NCBI RefSeq assembly: GCF_009697225.1
Contig: NZ_WIND01000003.1
Span: 62,001-126,000, forward strand
Source of the DNA: Halovulum marinum
GTDB taxonomy: Bacteria > Pseudomonadota > Alphaproteobacteria > Rhodobacterales > Rhodobacteraceae
Reading direction: 5' to 3'
Length of the DNA: 64,000 nucleotides
This document shows, one piece after another, positions 16,693 through 25,927 of the stretch; the stretch's first letter is position 1, and each line of letters begins with the position of its first letter. Below the pieces are notes generated by a model, which searched no databases, had not been told where the DNA came from, and saw nothing but the letters and a program-made list of their open reading frames with translations. The position numbers and the translations under genes were made by a program.

Positions 16693-18600
16693 ATGAAAAA
16701 CCCGAAAAATCATAATCTGACGATGGATGAATGGGACGAGGTCAAGCATCCTCGGCCGCACCGGAACGATTTCGACGCCGTGGTCGAGGAAGCGATCTCG
16801 CGCCGCGGGTTCATGGGCGGCGTGCTGGCGTTCGGCTCGGGCGCGGCGGCGATGGGCACGGGATTGCTGTCCTCGACCTCGGCCGAGGCGCAGGCCGCCG
16901 GACGGTTCGCGTTCTCGCCGATCGGGATCGCGACCGATTTCGACATCCACGTTCCCGAGGGATACAGCTGGGCGCCGCTGGCGCGCTGGGGCGATCCGCT
17001 CGTCTCGCAGGGCGACGGCGCGTTCGATCCCGAGACGGGGCATGACGCGGAAGCCGCGCAGCACGTGTTCGGCGAGAACACCGACGGCATGTGGCTTTTC
17101 CAGGTCGGCGGCCGCGAGCTGATCGCGGTCAACCACGAATACGCCAACCAGGAAACCAACCTGCCGCAATCCGAAGGCGTGCCGCAGAGCCTCGACGACG
17201 TGCTGATGTTCCAGCGGATCCAGGGCGTGACGATCATGGAGGTGGCGCCCCAGGACGGAGACACCTACGGCATCGTCGTCGATTCGCCCTTCAACCGCCG
17301 GATCGACCACAATACCGAGACGCGCTTCTCCGGGCCCGCGGCCGGGCACGAGCTGCTGCAGACCGCGGCCGATCCCGAGGGCATGAAGCCTCTGGGCACG
17401 ATGAACAACTGCGGCTCGGGGCCGACGCCCTGGGGCACCTATCTGACCTGCGAGGAGAACTTCAACGGCTACTTCGGCTCCACCGACGAGGCGTTCGAGC
17501 TGCCCGAGGACTACGAGCGCTACGGCATCGGCCACGAGGGCTGGGGCTACGACTACCACAAGTTCGACGAGCGCTTCGACGTCTCGAAGAACCCCGCCGA
17601 GCCGCGCCGCCAGGGCTGGGTGACCGAGATCGACCCCGCCGACCCCGAGTCGACGCCGGTGAAGCGCACCGCGCTCGGCCGGTTCAAGCACGAGAACGCC
17701 GCCTGCACGCTTGCGCCCGACGGCCGGGTGGTCGTCTACATGGGCGACGACGAACGCGGCGAGCATCTCTACAAGTTCGTCTCGAACGGCGTCTATGTGC
17801 CCGGCGGGCCGGCGGGTGACCTGCTCGACGACGGGCAGCTTTATGCCGCGAAGTTCAACTGGGACGGCACCGGCGAGTGGCTGGCGCTGACGCCCGAGGC
17901 GACGGGCATGGACGCCGCCGAGATCCTGATCTTCACCCGCGACGCGGCCACGGCCGTGGGCGCCACGACGATGGATCGCCCCGAATGGGTGCAGGTGAAC
18001 CCGATCGCGGCCGAAGGCTACTGCGCGCTGACCAACAACTCGCGCCGGGGGGCGACGAACGACGACGGCACGCCCCGTACCAACGCCGGCGGCGTGCCGA
18101 TGACGGTGAACCCGCCGAACCCGCGCGAGTTGAACAACTTCGGCCAGATCGTGCGGTGGTATCCGGCGAACGACGACCACGGCACCGACGCGTTCCGCTG
18201 GGATCTCTACGTCATGGCGGGCAATCCGAAGGCCGCCGAAGGCGCCTACAAGGGCTCGGCCAACGTCACCGAGGGCAACATGTTCAACTCGCCCGACGGG
18301 ATGATGTTCGACACCTCGGGGCTGCTCTGGATCCAGACCGACGGAGACGATTCCAACGAGGACGAATTCGCGGGCCAGGGCAACAACCAGATGCTCGCCG
18401 GCGATCCGGCGTCGGGTGAGATCCATCGGTTCCTCACCGGCCCGAACGGCTGCGAGGTCACCGGGCTGTGCTGGTCGGCGGACCGCAGGACGATGTTCGT
18501 CGGCATCCAGCATCCGGGCGGCTCGTGGCCCGACGGGACGGGTCTGCCGCGCTCCTCGGTGATCTCCGTCTGGCGCGACGACGGCGGCCTGGTCGGCTGA
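16693..18600 (+). CDS. phoX: PhoX-type alkaline phosphatase, Tat-exported
   Basis: A 635-residue protein of the PhoX/DUF839 family, calcium- and iron-dependent periplasmic phosphatases that release phosphate from organic esters. A twin-arginine signal ISRRGFMGGVLAFGSGAAA at about residues 35-53 shows Tat export after folding. Family motifs include AVNHEYANQE, MNNCGSGPTPWGTYLTCEENFNGYF (metal-site cysteine region), FKHENAACTLAPDGRVVVYMGDDERGEHLYKF (in parts) and FNSPDGMMFD. GGAGG lies eight bases before the ATG. It is followed by a hairpin and then by a regulator sharing its upstream motif. Confidence 0.9.
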   Translation: MKNPKNHNLTMDEWDEVKHPRPHRNDFDAVVEEAISRRGFMGGVLAFGSGAAAMGTGLLSSTSAEAQAAGRFAFSPIGIATDFDIHVPEGYSWAPLARWGDPLVSQGDGAFDPETGHDAEAAQHVFGENTDGMWLFQVGGRELIAVNHEYANQETNLPQSEGVPQSLDDVLMFQRIQGVTIMEVAPQDGDTYGIVVDSPFNRRIDHNTETRFSGPAAGHELLQTAADPEGMKPLGTMNNCGSGPTPWGTYLTCEENFNGYFGSTDEAFELPEDYERYGIGHEGWGYDYHKFDERFDVSKNPAEPRRQGWVTEIDPADPESTPVKRTALGRFKHENAACTLAPDGRVVVYMGDDERGEHLYKFVSNGVYVPGGPAGDLLDDGQLYAAKFNWDGTGEWLALTPEATGMDAAEILIFTRDAATAVGATTMDRPEWVQVNPIAAEGYCALTNNSRRGATNDDGTPRTNAGGVPMTVNPPNPRELNNFGQIVRWYPANDDHGTDAFRWDLYVMAGNPKAAEGAYKGSANVTEGNMFNSPDGMMFDTSGLLWIQTDGDDSNEDEFAGQGNNQMLAGDPASGEIHRFLTGPNGCEVTGLCWSADRRTMFVGIQHPGGSWPDGTGLPRSSVISVWRDDGGLVG

Positions 18601-18617
18601 CCGCGCCAATCGCTCAG

Positions 18618-18647
18618 GGCGGGCTCCGGACGGATCCGGGGCCCGCC
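18618..18647 (+). terminator. Strong hairpin after phoX
   Basis: GGCGGGCTCCGGA pairs with TCCGGGGCCCGCC across a CGGA loop: 13 pairs with one G-T wobble, starting 17 bases after the phoX stop. There is no T-run, so it may stop transcription with Rho or only protect the mRNA end. Confidence 0.55.
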
Positions 18648-18863
18648 TGCCGCCCGGGTAGCGCGGATCGGCGGCCTCTGCTGCCGGCGCTCGCGCCGCG
18701 GTCGCGGCAGGGCGATGCCGCGACCGGTACGGATCGCCGCGCGACCGGGGCGGCGCCGGAATTCCGGCCCCCCGATGGCGTTGTTCGCGCGATGCGGGCG
18801 TTCGATGCGGTTGATCATTGCCTGCAGGGACTGCCGGCGCCGCGCGCGCCTCATGCGGGATCT

Positions 18864-18876
18864 TGTATACTTTTGA
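18864..18876 (+). promoter_or_regulatory. Second copy of the shared motif, before the winged-helix regulator
   Basis: TGTATACTTTTGA begins 59 bases before the ATG of the regulator and matches the phoX upstream motif at 11 of 13 positions. The rest of 18,648-18,922 holds no gene that I can see. Confidence 0.4.
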
Positions 18877-18922
18877 ACGCTGGCGCCTATTCTCGGGATC
18901 GCGCAGCCCGGGAGGATCTCCG

Positions 18923-20548
18923 ATGCCGTCGGAACTGAAGTTCGAATCCGAGCTGGGCTATGTCGACCTGCCGGCCGGACAGCGCGTCACACTGACCGCG
19001 TCCGAGCGGCGCGCGCTGGCGTTGCTGATGGCCAATCCGAAACGCATCATGACCCGCGATCAGATCCTCGATGCGGTTTCCGAACCCGGCTCGGACAAGC
19101 GCGACCGCAACGTGGATTTTCTGATCAACCGCCTGCGGCGCAAGCTGGTCGACGATGCCCGCGCCCCGCGCTATATCGCGACGCGCTATGGCGAAGGCTA
19201 TGTCTGGGTCGGCGAGGAGGGCTGCGCCAGGCAGCGTCTGGCCAGGGCAAAGTTCGTGGTCGGTCCGCTGCGCGGGCTGGGCGATCTTCGGCAGCACGAC
19301 GACCGGCGTCGGGTGGCCCGCGCGCTGTACGCGGCGGTGGCGGCCGAGTTCGCGGACGGCGATGTCGCCTTCGCGCCGGACTGTCCGCCGGCGGCGGAGT
19401 TCGACGGCGCCCGGCCCGACCACGCGGCCGAACTGACGTTCTACCGCGACGGCGCAAAGGCCTATTGCATCGTCTGCCTGCGCGAGTTCACCAGCGGCCG
19501 CGTCATCGCGGTGCGCCGTGCGACGCTCGACGATCTGGCAAGCGGCCGGGTCGATCTGGTGCGCTTCGCCCGCCTTCTGATCGGTGAACTTCTCTGCGAC
19601 CGGGCGTCCAGCCCGCCGCGCCATGCGCCCCTGGCGCTGGCCCTGCTGATCGGCGCCGCGGACGAAGAGTATGTCGCCGAGGCCGGCGCCGCCGCGAATA
19701 TCCGCGAAATCGTCGCCTTCCAGGGCGCGGCGGACCGGCGGAACCGGGCCCTGGCGGCGCGGAACGACGCGCAGCTTCGTGCGCTGCTGGCGGACGATGC
19801 CGACGATGCGAACGCCAAGCTGCTGCTCGCCGCCAACATCTTCAGCCGGTATGCCACCTGCGGCGTCTCGATGTTCGCCGACGGCGAGGACACCCGCGCC
19901 CGCGACGAGGACGAGATCGAGCTGCTGGTCACCCAGGCCCTGCCCTACGTTCGCGCGAATTCGGAGCACGCGGTGGTCGCCGCCCAACTGCTGCACTTCA
20001 TCGGCCGCGGCTACGAGGATCTGGCGCGCGATCTTGCGGAAAGCGCGTTCCTCGACAAGCTGTACTCGGCCGGCGGGTTGGCCGTGGTCGGGCAGTTGCG
20101 GGCGTTCGCCGGCGAGACCGACGCCGCGCTGGTCTGCCTGAACCAGGCGATCGACCTGTCCGCGCCCGGCACCAGCGCCCATACTTTCGCAACGGCGCTG
20201 AAGTGCCAGGCGCTGGCCGCCGCGGCGCGCTGGGACGTGCTGCGCGTCGCGTGCACCGAGCTGGACATCGTCTGCCGGAACACCGGCCTGCCGCTTGAGC
20301 CGATGTACACCGATCCCTGCCAGCCGACGCCTTCGGCGCGCCGGCTCGTGCAGGCACTGCCGCGGCGGCAGGCGGCGGCGATGCTGCTGTTCTGCCACTA
20401 CCTGTTCGCGCGGCGGTTTCGCGATGCCCAGGCCGGACGGAACACGCTGCTGTCGCTGTCGCGGCTTCTGACCGACCGGTTCGGGGCGCAGATCGTGCCG
20501 CCCGAGGTGCAGGGCGCCTTCCCCGGGCTTTCCTCGGAACGGGCCTGA
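18923..20548 (+). CDS. Winged-helix transcriptional regulator with a long C-terminal repeat domain
   Basis: A 541-residue protein. Residues 5-105 form an OmpR/PhoB-type winged helix: LTASERRALALLMANPKRIMTRDQILDAV (in parts), a recognition region DRNVDFLINRLRRKL, and the wing RYIATRYGEGYVWVG. There is no receiver domain, so the layout is like CadC and related proteins with an N-terminal DNA-binding domain, but no transmembrane segment is visible. The remaining 430 residues are helical, alanine-rich and probably TPR-like. GGAGG lies seven bases before the ATG chosen; the frame is open further upstream. It may control phoX and itself through the shared motif. Confidence 0.75.
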   Translation: MPSELKFESELGYVDLPAGQRVTLTASERRALALLMANPKRIMTRDQILDAVSEPGSDKRDRNVDFLINRLRRKLVDDARAPRYIATRYGEGYVWVGEEGCARQRLARAKFVVGPLRGLGDLRQHDDRRRVARALYAAVAAEFADGDVAFAPDCPPAAEFDGARPDHAAELTFYRDGAKAYCIVCLREFTSGRVIAVRRATLDDLASGRVDLVRFARLLIGELLCDRASSPPRHAPLALALLIGAADEEYVAEAGAAANIREIVAFQGAADRRNRALAARNDAQLRALLADDADDANAKLLLAANIFSRYATCGVSMFADGEDTRARDEDEIELLVTQALPYVRANSEHAVVAAQLLHFIGRGYEDLARDLAESAFLDKLYSAGGLAVVGQLRAFAGETDAALVCLNQAIDLSAPGTSAHTFATALKCQALAAAARWDVLRVACTELDIVCRNTGLPLEPMYTDPCQPTPSARRLVQALPRRQAAAMLLFCHYLFARRFRDAQAGRNTLLSLSRLLTDRFGAQIVPPEVQGAFPGLSSERA

Positions 20549-20655
20549 CGGGCGAGCATGTCTGCAACTGCCGCCGGCGACGGTCGCAAAGCGGTCAGAA
20601 ACCCCTGTCTGGCCGCGGCCGGCGGCGCGCCTCGCCTCACGCCCGCCAGCCGCTT

Positions 20656-23142
20656 TCAGTGCTCGAAGTCGAAGACGATCTCGCGCACGGTGTTCAGCTT
20701 CACGCCGCAGCCGTAGCGCCGCGAGATGTTTCGCGCCGCGCGGTCGATCGCGCCCAGGGTCTCGTTCTCGGCGGCGGCGCGGCCGCCGTGTTCGTCCAGG
20801 TCGCGAATGGTCGCGGTCAGCCGGAAATCGTCGAACTGCAGGTCGAGCGCGGCGCTGTCGCTGCCGAGCGTCTGGCGCAGTTCCTCGCACCAGTCGGTGA
20901 TCGCCGGTGCCGCCCGGCGCACCACCTCGCCGCGCGCGCCCCAGCTTGCGCCCTGCCGCGAGACGAAGCGGTTGACGTATTCGGCCAGCGTCTCGTCGAA
21001 CCGCAGCCCGGTGGAGGCGTGGTTCGACACGCCCGCGTTGAGCAGGATGTTGAGCGCGAGCGCGATCAACGTGGCCAGGGCGAGCGGGCTGGAGGCGACG
21101 ATCGCCACCCAATCCGGCGCGCCGGCCACAAGGTCGGGACGCGCGATCAGGCCGACCCCGGCGAGCAGCGGAATGCCCACCACCAGGTTCCGCCGGGCGT
21201 CGAGCATGCGCGAGGCGATCAGCGAGAATCCCGACGAGATCAGGTGACTGGCGAAGTACACCAGCCCGGCGCCCAGGACCGGGATCGGAACCAGCGCCAT
21301 CATCGCGTTGAACTTCGGCAGCATCGCCATGACGAAGAACATCAGCGCCACGTAGAGCCCGAGGTGGCGCGAGGTGGCCCCGGTGGCCGACGCGAGCGAG
21401 ACGTTCGACGCCGACACGGTCGTCGCCACCCCGCCGATCGCGCCGCCGGCCATGTTGCCCAGCCCGGTCGCGACGATGCCGGCGGACAGCGACCGGGTGT
21501 CGGGCCGCGTCCAGTTGGCATCGTTGGTCTTCTGCACCGAGATCACGAAACCCGCGTCCTTGATGTTGGTCGCCAGTGCCGCGACCAGGAACGGCAGCAG
21601 CAGCGCGACGTCGAAGCGCGGCAGGGTCCACGCGGTAACGTGCAGGCCGAACAGCGGCAGATCGCCGAGCATGCCGAAGCTCTGGTCGTCGAACAGGCCC
21701 AGCCAGGCGGAGGCGCCATAGCCGAGAACGAAACCGATCGCCGGGGCATAGAGCCGGGCACGCCCGACCGGCGCCACGGTGAACACCATGATCGTGCCCA
21801 GCGTCAGCAGCGCGACCGCGATCTCGCCCCGTGTCGAGACCGCGTCGCCTGGCGAGAGGCCCACGAACATCGGCGCGGCGAGCTGCGCCAGCGACAGGCC
21901 GACCATCAGCACGATCACCCCCGAAAGCTCGGGCGGAAACAGCCAGCGGAACCGCCTGAGCACGCGCGAGAACACCAGCGAGAACACCCCGGAGGTCATG
22001 ATCATCCCCGCCAGCAGCCCGGTCCCGCCAAGCCGCATCGCCTGGATCGCCGGGATCGCGTAGATCGAGGACGGGACATGCGGCGCGAACAGCCCCGAGC
22101 CCAGCGGCGGGCCGATCCGGGCCTGCAGCAGCGTGCCGATGCCCATGCCGATCAGGGTCATGCTGACGACCGACGCCGCGGTCATCCGGTCGCCACCCGC
22201 CTCGAGCACGATCAGCACCGGGTAGCTGAGCGACAGCATCGCCACGAATGCGTGCTGGGCGGCCAGCAGCAGGCTGGTGCCCAGCGGCGGCACCTCGTTG
22301 ACGCCGTAGATCAGGTCCGGCGGCTTGCGTTCGGTCTCGGCCAGGTCGCGGTTCAGGCGGTCGACCTCGATCGCCGCGGCGGCATGCGCGGCGACGGCGT
22401 TGAGCACCTGAAGGTCGCTGGCGTTGAAATGGCGCTGGACCTCGCTTCCGGCGACCAGCGCGCCGAAGGTCTTCTCGTTGGTTCGGAGCGGCGCCACCAC
22501 GACCGAGGTCAGGGCGTTCGTGGCCTCGAGCGGGGCCGCGGCACCGAGTTCGTTGACGATCTCGCCCATGCCCGTGCCGAGGATGCGGCCGATGACGTCG
22601 TCGCCGACGTCGCGCGTCGCGCGATCATGAAAGGACTTTCCGCGGTTGGCGATGATCTCGAGCCGGTTCGTCGCCGGGTTCAGCATCAGCAGCGCCGCCG
22701 AATCGCAGCGCAGGAACCTGAGCGCCTCCTCGCAGACGATGTTCGCGATCCGTGTCGGATCCGGTGCGCCGATGATCTTCTCGGCCAGCGAGTAGAGCAT
22801 CGTGATCTCGCGATACTTCTCGAGCGACTCGCGGCCCAGCGCGCGGATCTCGCGGTCCTGGGCGGCGAGCGCGCCGAACGTGCGGGCGATGTCGTCCGAG
22901 CCGTCGCCCCATGCGAAGCCGAGCGTATCGTCGCCCAGCGAGATCCGGGTCGACGGCCCGGACTTGGCGGCCGGATCCCCGGCAAGCACCTGGCCGGCGT
23001 TGTCTGTCACCGCACGGGGCCGGCGCGGGTCTTCGAGCAGCGGCAGGACATTGCGCGCGACTTCCGGCTTCTTCAGCAGCCGCCGCAGGGACCGGTCGAC
23101 CCGGCCGCCGCCGGCGGAATCGGGGTGAGCCTTGTCCAGCAT
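20656..23142 (-). CDS. GAF domain fused to an NCS2 nucleobase permease
   Basis: An 828-residue fusion. Residues 1-110 are unassigned; about 115-262 form a GAF domain (YSLAEKIIGAPDPTRIANIVCEEAL start, then SVVVAPLRTNEKTFGALVAG). From about residue 275 a nucleobase:cation symporter-2 permease begins with the family phrase LIYGVNEVPPLGTSLLLAAQH and runs through about 14 hydrophobic segments. Its signature loop reads SASNVSLASATGATSR, where typical members have QNVG, so the first polar residue of the motif has changed. Residues 690-828 form a soluble domain I do not recognise. Typical NCS2 permeases are 430-480 residues. The gene follows the receiver gene by two bases and belongs to the receptor-kinase operon. 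Confidence 0.85.
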   Translation of the reverse strand: MLDKAHPDSAGGGRVDRSLRRLLKKPEVARNVLPLLEDPRRPRAVTDNAGQVLAGDPAAKSGPSTRISLGDDTLGFAWGDGSDDIARTFGALAAQDREIRALGRESLEKYREITMLYSLAEKIIGAPDPTRIANIVCEEALRFLRCDSAALLMLNPATNRLEIIANRGKSFHDRATRDVGDDVIGRILGTGMGEIVNELGAAAPLEATNALTSVVVAPLRTNEKTFGALVAGSEVQRHFNASDLQVLNAVAAHAAAAIEVDRLNRDLAETERKPPDLIYGVNEVPPLGTSLLLAAQHAFVAMLSLSYPVLIVLEAGGDRMTAASVVSMTLIGMGIGTLLQARIGPPLGSGLFAPHVPSSIYAIPAIQAMRLGGTGLLAGMIMTSGVFSLVFSRVLRRFRWLFPPELSGVIVLMVGLSLAQLAAPMFVGLSPGDAVSTRGEIAVALLTLGTIMVFTVAPVGRARLYAPAIGFVLGYGASAWLGLFDDQSFGMLGDLPLFGLHVTAWTLPRFDVALLLPFLVAALATNIKDAGFVISVQKTNDANWTRPDTRSLSAGIVATGLGNMAGGAIGGVATTVSASNVSLASATGATSRHLGLYVALMFFVMAMLPKFNAMMALVPIPVLGAGLVYFASHLISSGFSLIASRMLDARRNLVVGIPLLAGVGLIARPDLVAGAPDWVAIVASSPLALATLIALALNILLNAGVSNHASTGLRFDETLAEYVNRFVSRQGASWGARGEVVRRAAPAITDWCEELRQTLGSDSAALDLQFDDFRLTATIRDLDEHGGRAAAENETLGAIDRAARNISRRYGCGVKLNTVREIVFDFEH

Positions 23143-23144
23143 GG

Positions 23145-23519
23145 CTAGAACAGGACGGCGCGGGCCGCGTCGAGCAGGTCGTCGGGGTTGAAGGGTTTGG
23201 TCATGTACCGGTCGGCGCCCGCCTCCGCGCCCCGCACCCTGTCGTATTCCTGGCCCTTGGCGGTGAGCAGGATGATGTAGGGCTGTTTCAGGGCGGGATT
23301 GGCGCGGACCCGCTCGCAGACCTCGAACCCGTTCATGCCCGGCATCATCACGTCCAGAAGGATGAGCGCCGGCTGTTCGCGCTCGATCGCGGAAAGCGCG
23401 CTCGGACCATCCTCGGTGGCGATGATCTCGACCCCCTCGTCCTCCAGTTCCTCGATCGACTGCTGGATCAGGAGGCGCAGATAGGCCTCGTCCTCAGCGA
23501 TCACGACTTTCCGCTGCAT
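23145..23519 (-). CDS. Single-domain response regulator (CheY-like receiver)
   Basis: A 124-residue receiver with no output domain. The acidic pocket is AEDE (residues 9-11), the phosphorylation site is Asp56 in LILLDVMMPGMNGFEV, and the switch residues are Thr86 and Lys108 (YMTKPF). It should be phosphorylated by the kinase encoded 25 bases upstream. As it has no DNA-binding domain, it probably acts on a protein partner; the GAF-permease fusion encoded two bases downstream is an obvious candidate by context only. Confidence 0.9.
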   Translation of the reverse strand: MQRKVVIAEDEAYLRLLIQQSIEELEDEGVEIIATEDGPSALSAIEREQPALILLDVMMPGMNGFEVCERVRANPALKQPYIILLTAKGQEYDRVRGAEAGADRYMTKPFNPDDLLDAARAVLF

Positions 23520-23544
23520 GGGACCTCCGTTCGGGTTGAATCGC

Positions 23545-25923
23545 CTACGCGCCGGCCTCGGCGACCGGCAGCTGGAAGGTGAAGGTGCTGCCGTAACCCG
23601 GCATGCTTTCGACGGTGATGGTGCCGTTGAGATGCTCGACGATCTCGCGGCAGATCGGCAGACCCAGCCCGGTGCCCGACGGTTTTTCGGTCAGCGTGTC
23701 GCCGACCTGCCGGAACTTGTCGAACACCTCGTCCTGGTCCTCGGGGGCGATGCCGATGCCGGTGTCGATGACGCTGACCTGGACGAACGGGCCGGCGCCG
23801 CGCCGCGCGGTGCAGGCGACGTGGCCGCGGACGGTGAACTTCACGGCGTTCGAGATCAGGTTGATGACGACCTGCACCAGCCGGTCCCGGTCGCCCATCA
23901 CCGGCGGCAGGTCCTCGGCCACGTCGATGTGGAAGGCGAGCCCCTTCGACACATACAGACTGTTCGTCGCCGCCGCCGCCTGCCGGATCACCGACCCCAT
24001 GTCGAGTGCCTCGATCTGCCAGACCATCTTCCCGGCCTCGATCTTCTCGAGGTCGAGGATGTCGTTGATCATCTTGGTCAGCCGCTGGCCTTCCTGAATC
24101 ATGATCCCCATGTTCTCGCGGATCTGGCCCATCGCGCGGTCGGTCTTGTGCGCGTCGCCCGAGACCGCCGGGAAGATCACGCTTTCCAGCCGGCTCTGCA
24201 CGATCTGCGCGAAGCCCAGCACCGCGGTCAGCGGCGTGCGCAGCTCGTGGCTGACATTGGCGATGAAGCTGGATTTCGCGGCGCTGGCCTTCTGCAGCTG
24301 TGCGACCAGCCCGTCCAGCTCGATCTCGTGGCGCTTGATCGCGGTCAGGTCGGTGACCATCACCACCCGCCCGCCGTCGTCGGTCCGGCGCTCGGCCAGG
24401 CCGACCCACCTGTCGTCGGCAAGCTCCCATACCTGGGTGCCCTCCGGCGTGTGGTGGTTCGCCTTCGCGGCGTCGAGCCAGCTGCCGTCCGGGTCGCGGA
24501 CGACGCCCGCCTCCTTCATGCGGCGCAGCAGCGCGTCGAAGCGCGTCCCGACCCCCAGGCTGGCCCCCTCCCCGAGCAGGAGGCCGGGGAACCGCGCGTT
24601 GGCCAGCGTCAGCCGGTCCTCGCCGTCGAAAAGCGCGAAGCCTTCCTGGATGTTCTCGATGGCGTGGTGCAGCCGGCTGCGGGTCTCGCGGATTTCGCGC
24701 AGGTTGGAATCCCGGAACTCGATCGCGGTGTCGCGGAACACGTTCAACGCCGTGGCCATCGAGCCCAGCTCGTCCCGGGACGGCTCGGGGATCTCTGCCG
24801 ACAGGTTGCCGCCGGCGATCGCCATCATCGAGTCGGTCAGCGCCGTCAGCCGGGCAAGGATGTTCTTGTGCACGTAGAAGCGGACGATCAGGTACGAGGA
24901 CAGCAGCGTGGCGATCACGACGGAAAGCAGCAGCCAGAACGCGGTCCGCTGGATGTCCGCGGCCCGGGAATTGGCCTCGGCGACATCCGCCTTCGCCTCG
25001 GCGATCATGCGGTCGACGGCCGAGCCGAAGCGGTCCGCCAGGTCCGCGTTCTCGCCCAGCGCCTGGGCGGCGGCGGCGGCAAGCTGTTCCTGGAACGCGC
25101 TCTGCCGCGCCAGGCTGTTGCCGCCCATGAACACCTCGTCGAGGACCGCGATCCGCTCGGACAGCCGGTCGCGATCGGCCGGGCGGACGTCGTCGATCAC
25201 GGCGCGGATGTCCTCGAGCGCGGACCGCACCAGCGCCGTCGCCTCGCCCGCGCCGCGGTCCGCGATGGTGCCGAACAGCAGCCCGATTTCCCGGGCTTCC
25301 GAGCGGGCGCGCAGCAACCGGAGCCGCTGCGAGATGATCGACGAATCCGCCTCCAGCACCCGCGCGAGTCCCTCGCCGCGATCCTCGGTATAGCTGTCGA
25401 GCAGGCCGAGTATGTCCGCGACCGCCGCCTGCCCGGCCGCGCTCTGGCGGTCGAGTTCGGTCTCGACCGCGATCCGGCCGCTGACCATGCGGTTGATCGC
25501 CTCGATGTTGGCGGCGAACAGCGAGGCGGAACGCTCGATCGACGCCGCCGACCGCGACTCGATGTCGTAGGTCCGCATCTGGTCCAGAAGCGCCGCAAGT
25601 TCCTCGACCCGCGTGCTGAGGGCGGAGGTCAGCGCGGTCTGCGCCGCGACGTCCCGGGCCGCCACAAGTTCCGGCACGGTCTCGACGATCTCCTGGGCGA
25701 TGCGGGTCAGGTCCAGCGCGGTGGTCGCGATCGGGATCGACTGGTTGGAGATGCGGTCGTGGCTCTCGCGGTTCAGCCAGAGCGACAGGACGGCGATGGC
25801 GGCGGCGATCACCACCAGCGCGCTCAGTCCGACGAATGCCAGCAGCAGCCTGCGCCGCAAACCGCCGGAGGACGCGCGCACCGCCGGTGCCGACGGGACC
25901 ATGATGTCGCCCGCTGCCGCCAT
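23545..25923 (-). CDS. TorS-like membrane histidine kinase with PAS domain
   Basis: About 792 residues. A first membrane segment (about residues 25-50) is followed by a long helical, probably periplasmic, sensor of about 290 residues rich in Ala, Leu, Glu and Arg heptads, like TorS. A second segment (FWLLLSVVIATLLSSYLIV) leads into HAMP, then a PAS region (AIENIQEGFALFDGEDRL), and a classic HisKA H-box FIANVSHELRTPLTAVLGFAQ, where His is the phosphorylation site. N-box INLISNAVKF and G-boxes DTGIGI and GTGLGLPICREI are intact. It lacks a receiver or HPt domain, unlike TorS itself. It starts four bases after the TAXI receptor gene; the start codon is weakly supported (an ATG seven codons later is possible). 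Confidence 0.87.
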   Translation of the reverse strand: MAAAGDIMVPSAPAVRASSGGLRRRLLLAFVGLSALVVIAAAIAVLSLWLNRESHDRISNQSIPIATTALDLTRIAQEIVETVPELVAARDVAAQTALTSALSTRVEELAALLDQMRTYDIESRSAASIERSASLFAANIEAINRMVSGRIAVETELDRQSAAGQAAVADILGLLDSYTEDRGEGLARVLEADSSIISQRLRLLRARSEAREIGLLFGTIADRGAGEATALVRSALEDIRAVIDDVRPADRDRLSERIAVLDEVFMGGNSLARQSAFQEQLAAAAAQALGENADLADRFGSAVDRMIAEAKADVAEANSRAADIQRTAFWLLLSVVIATLLSSYLIVRFYVHKNILARLTALTDSMMAIAGGNLSAEIPEPSRDELGSMATALNVFRDTAIEFRDSNLREIRETRSRLHHAIENIQEGFALFDGEDRLTLANARFPGLLLGEGASLGVGTRFDALLRRMKEAGVVRDPDGSWLDAAKANHHTPEGTQVWELADDRWVGLAERRTDDGGRVVMVTDLTAIKRHEIELDGLVAQLQKASAAKSSFIANVSHELRTPLTAVLGFAQIVQSRLESVIFPAVSGDAHKTDRAMGQIRENMGIMIQEGQRLTKMINDILDLEKIEAGKMVWQIEALDMGSVIRQAAAATNSLYVSKGLAFHIDVAEDLPPVMGDRDRLVQVVINLISNAVKFTVRGHVACTARRGAGPFVQVSVIDTGIGIAPEDQDEVFDKFRQVGDTLTEKPSGTGLGLPICREIVEHLNGTITVESMPGYGSTFTFQLPVAEAGA

Positions 25924-25927
25924 CGGA

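Noticed and set aside
16078-21631. Two long minus-strand frames (843 and 914 residues) across phoX and the winged-helix regulator
   Set aside because: Antisense shadows of genes with clear motifs on the plus strand; their translations have no recognisable family.
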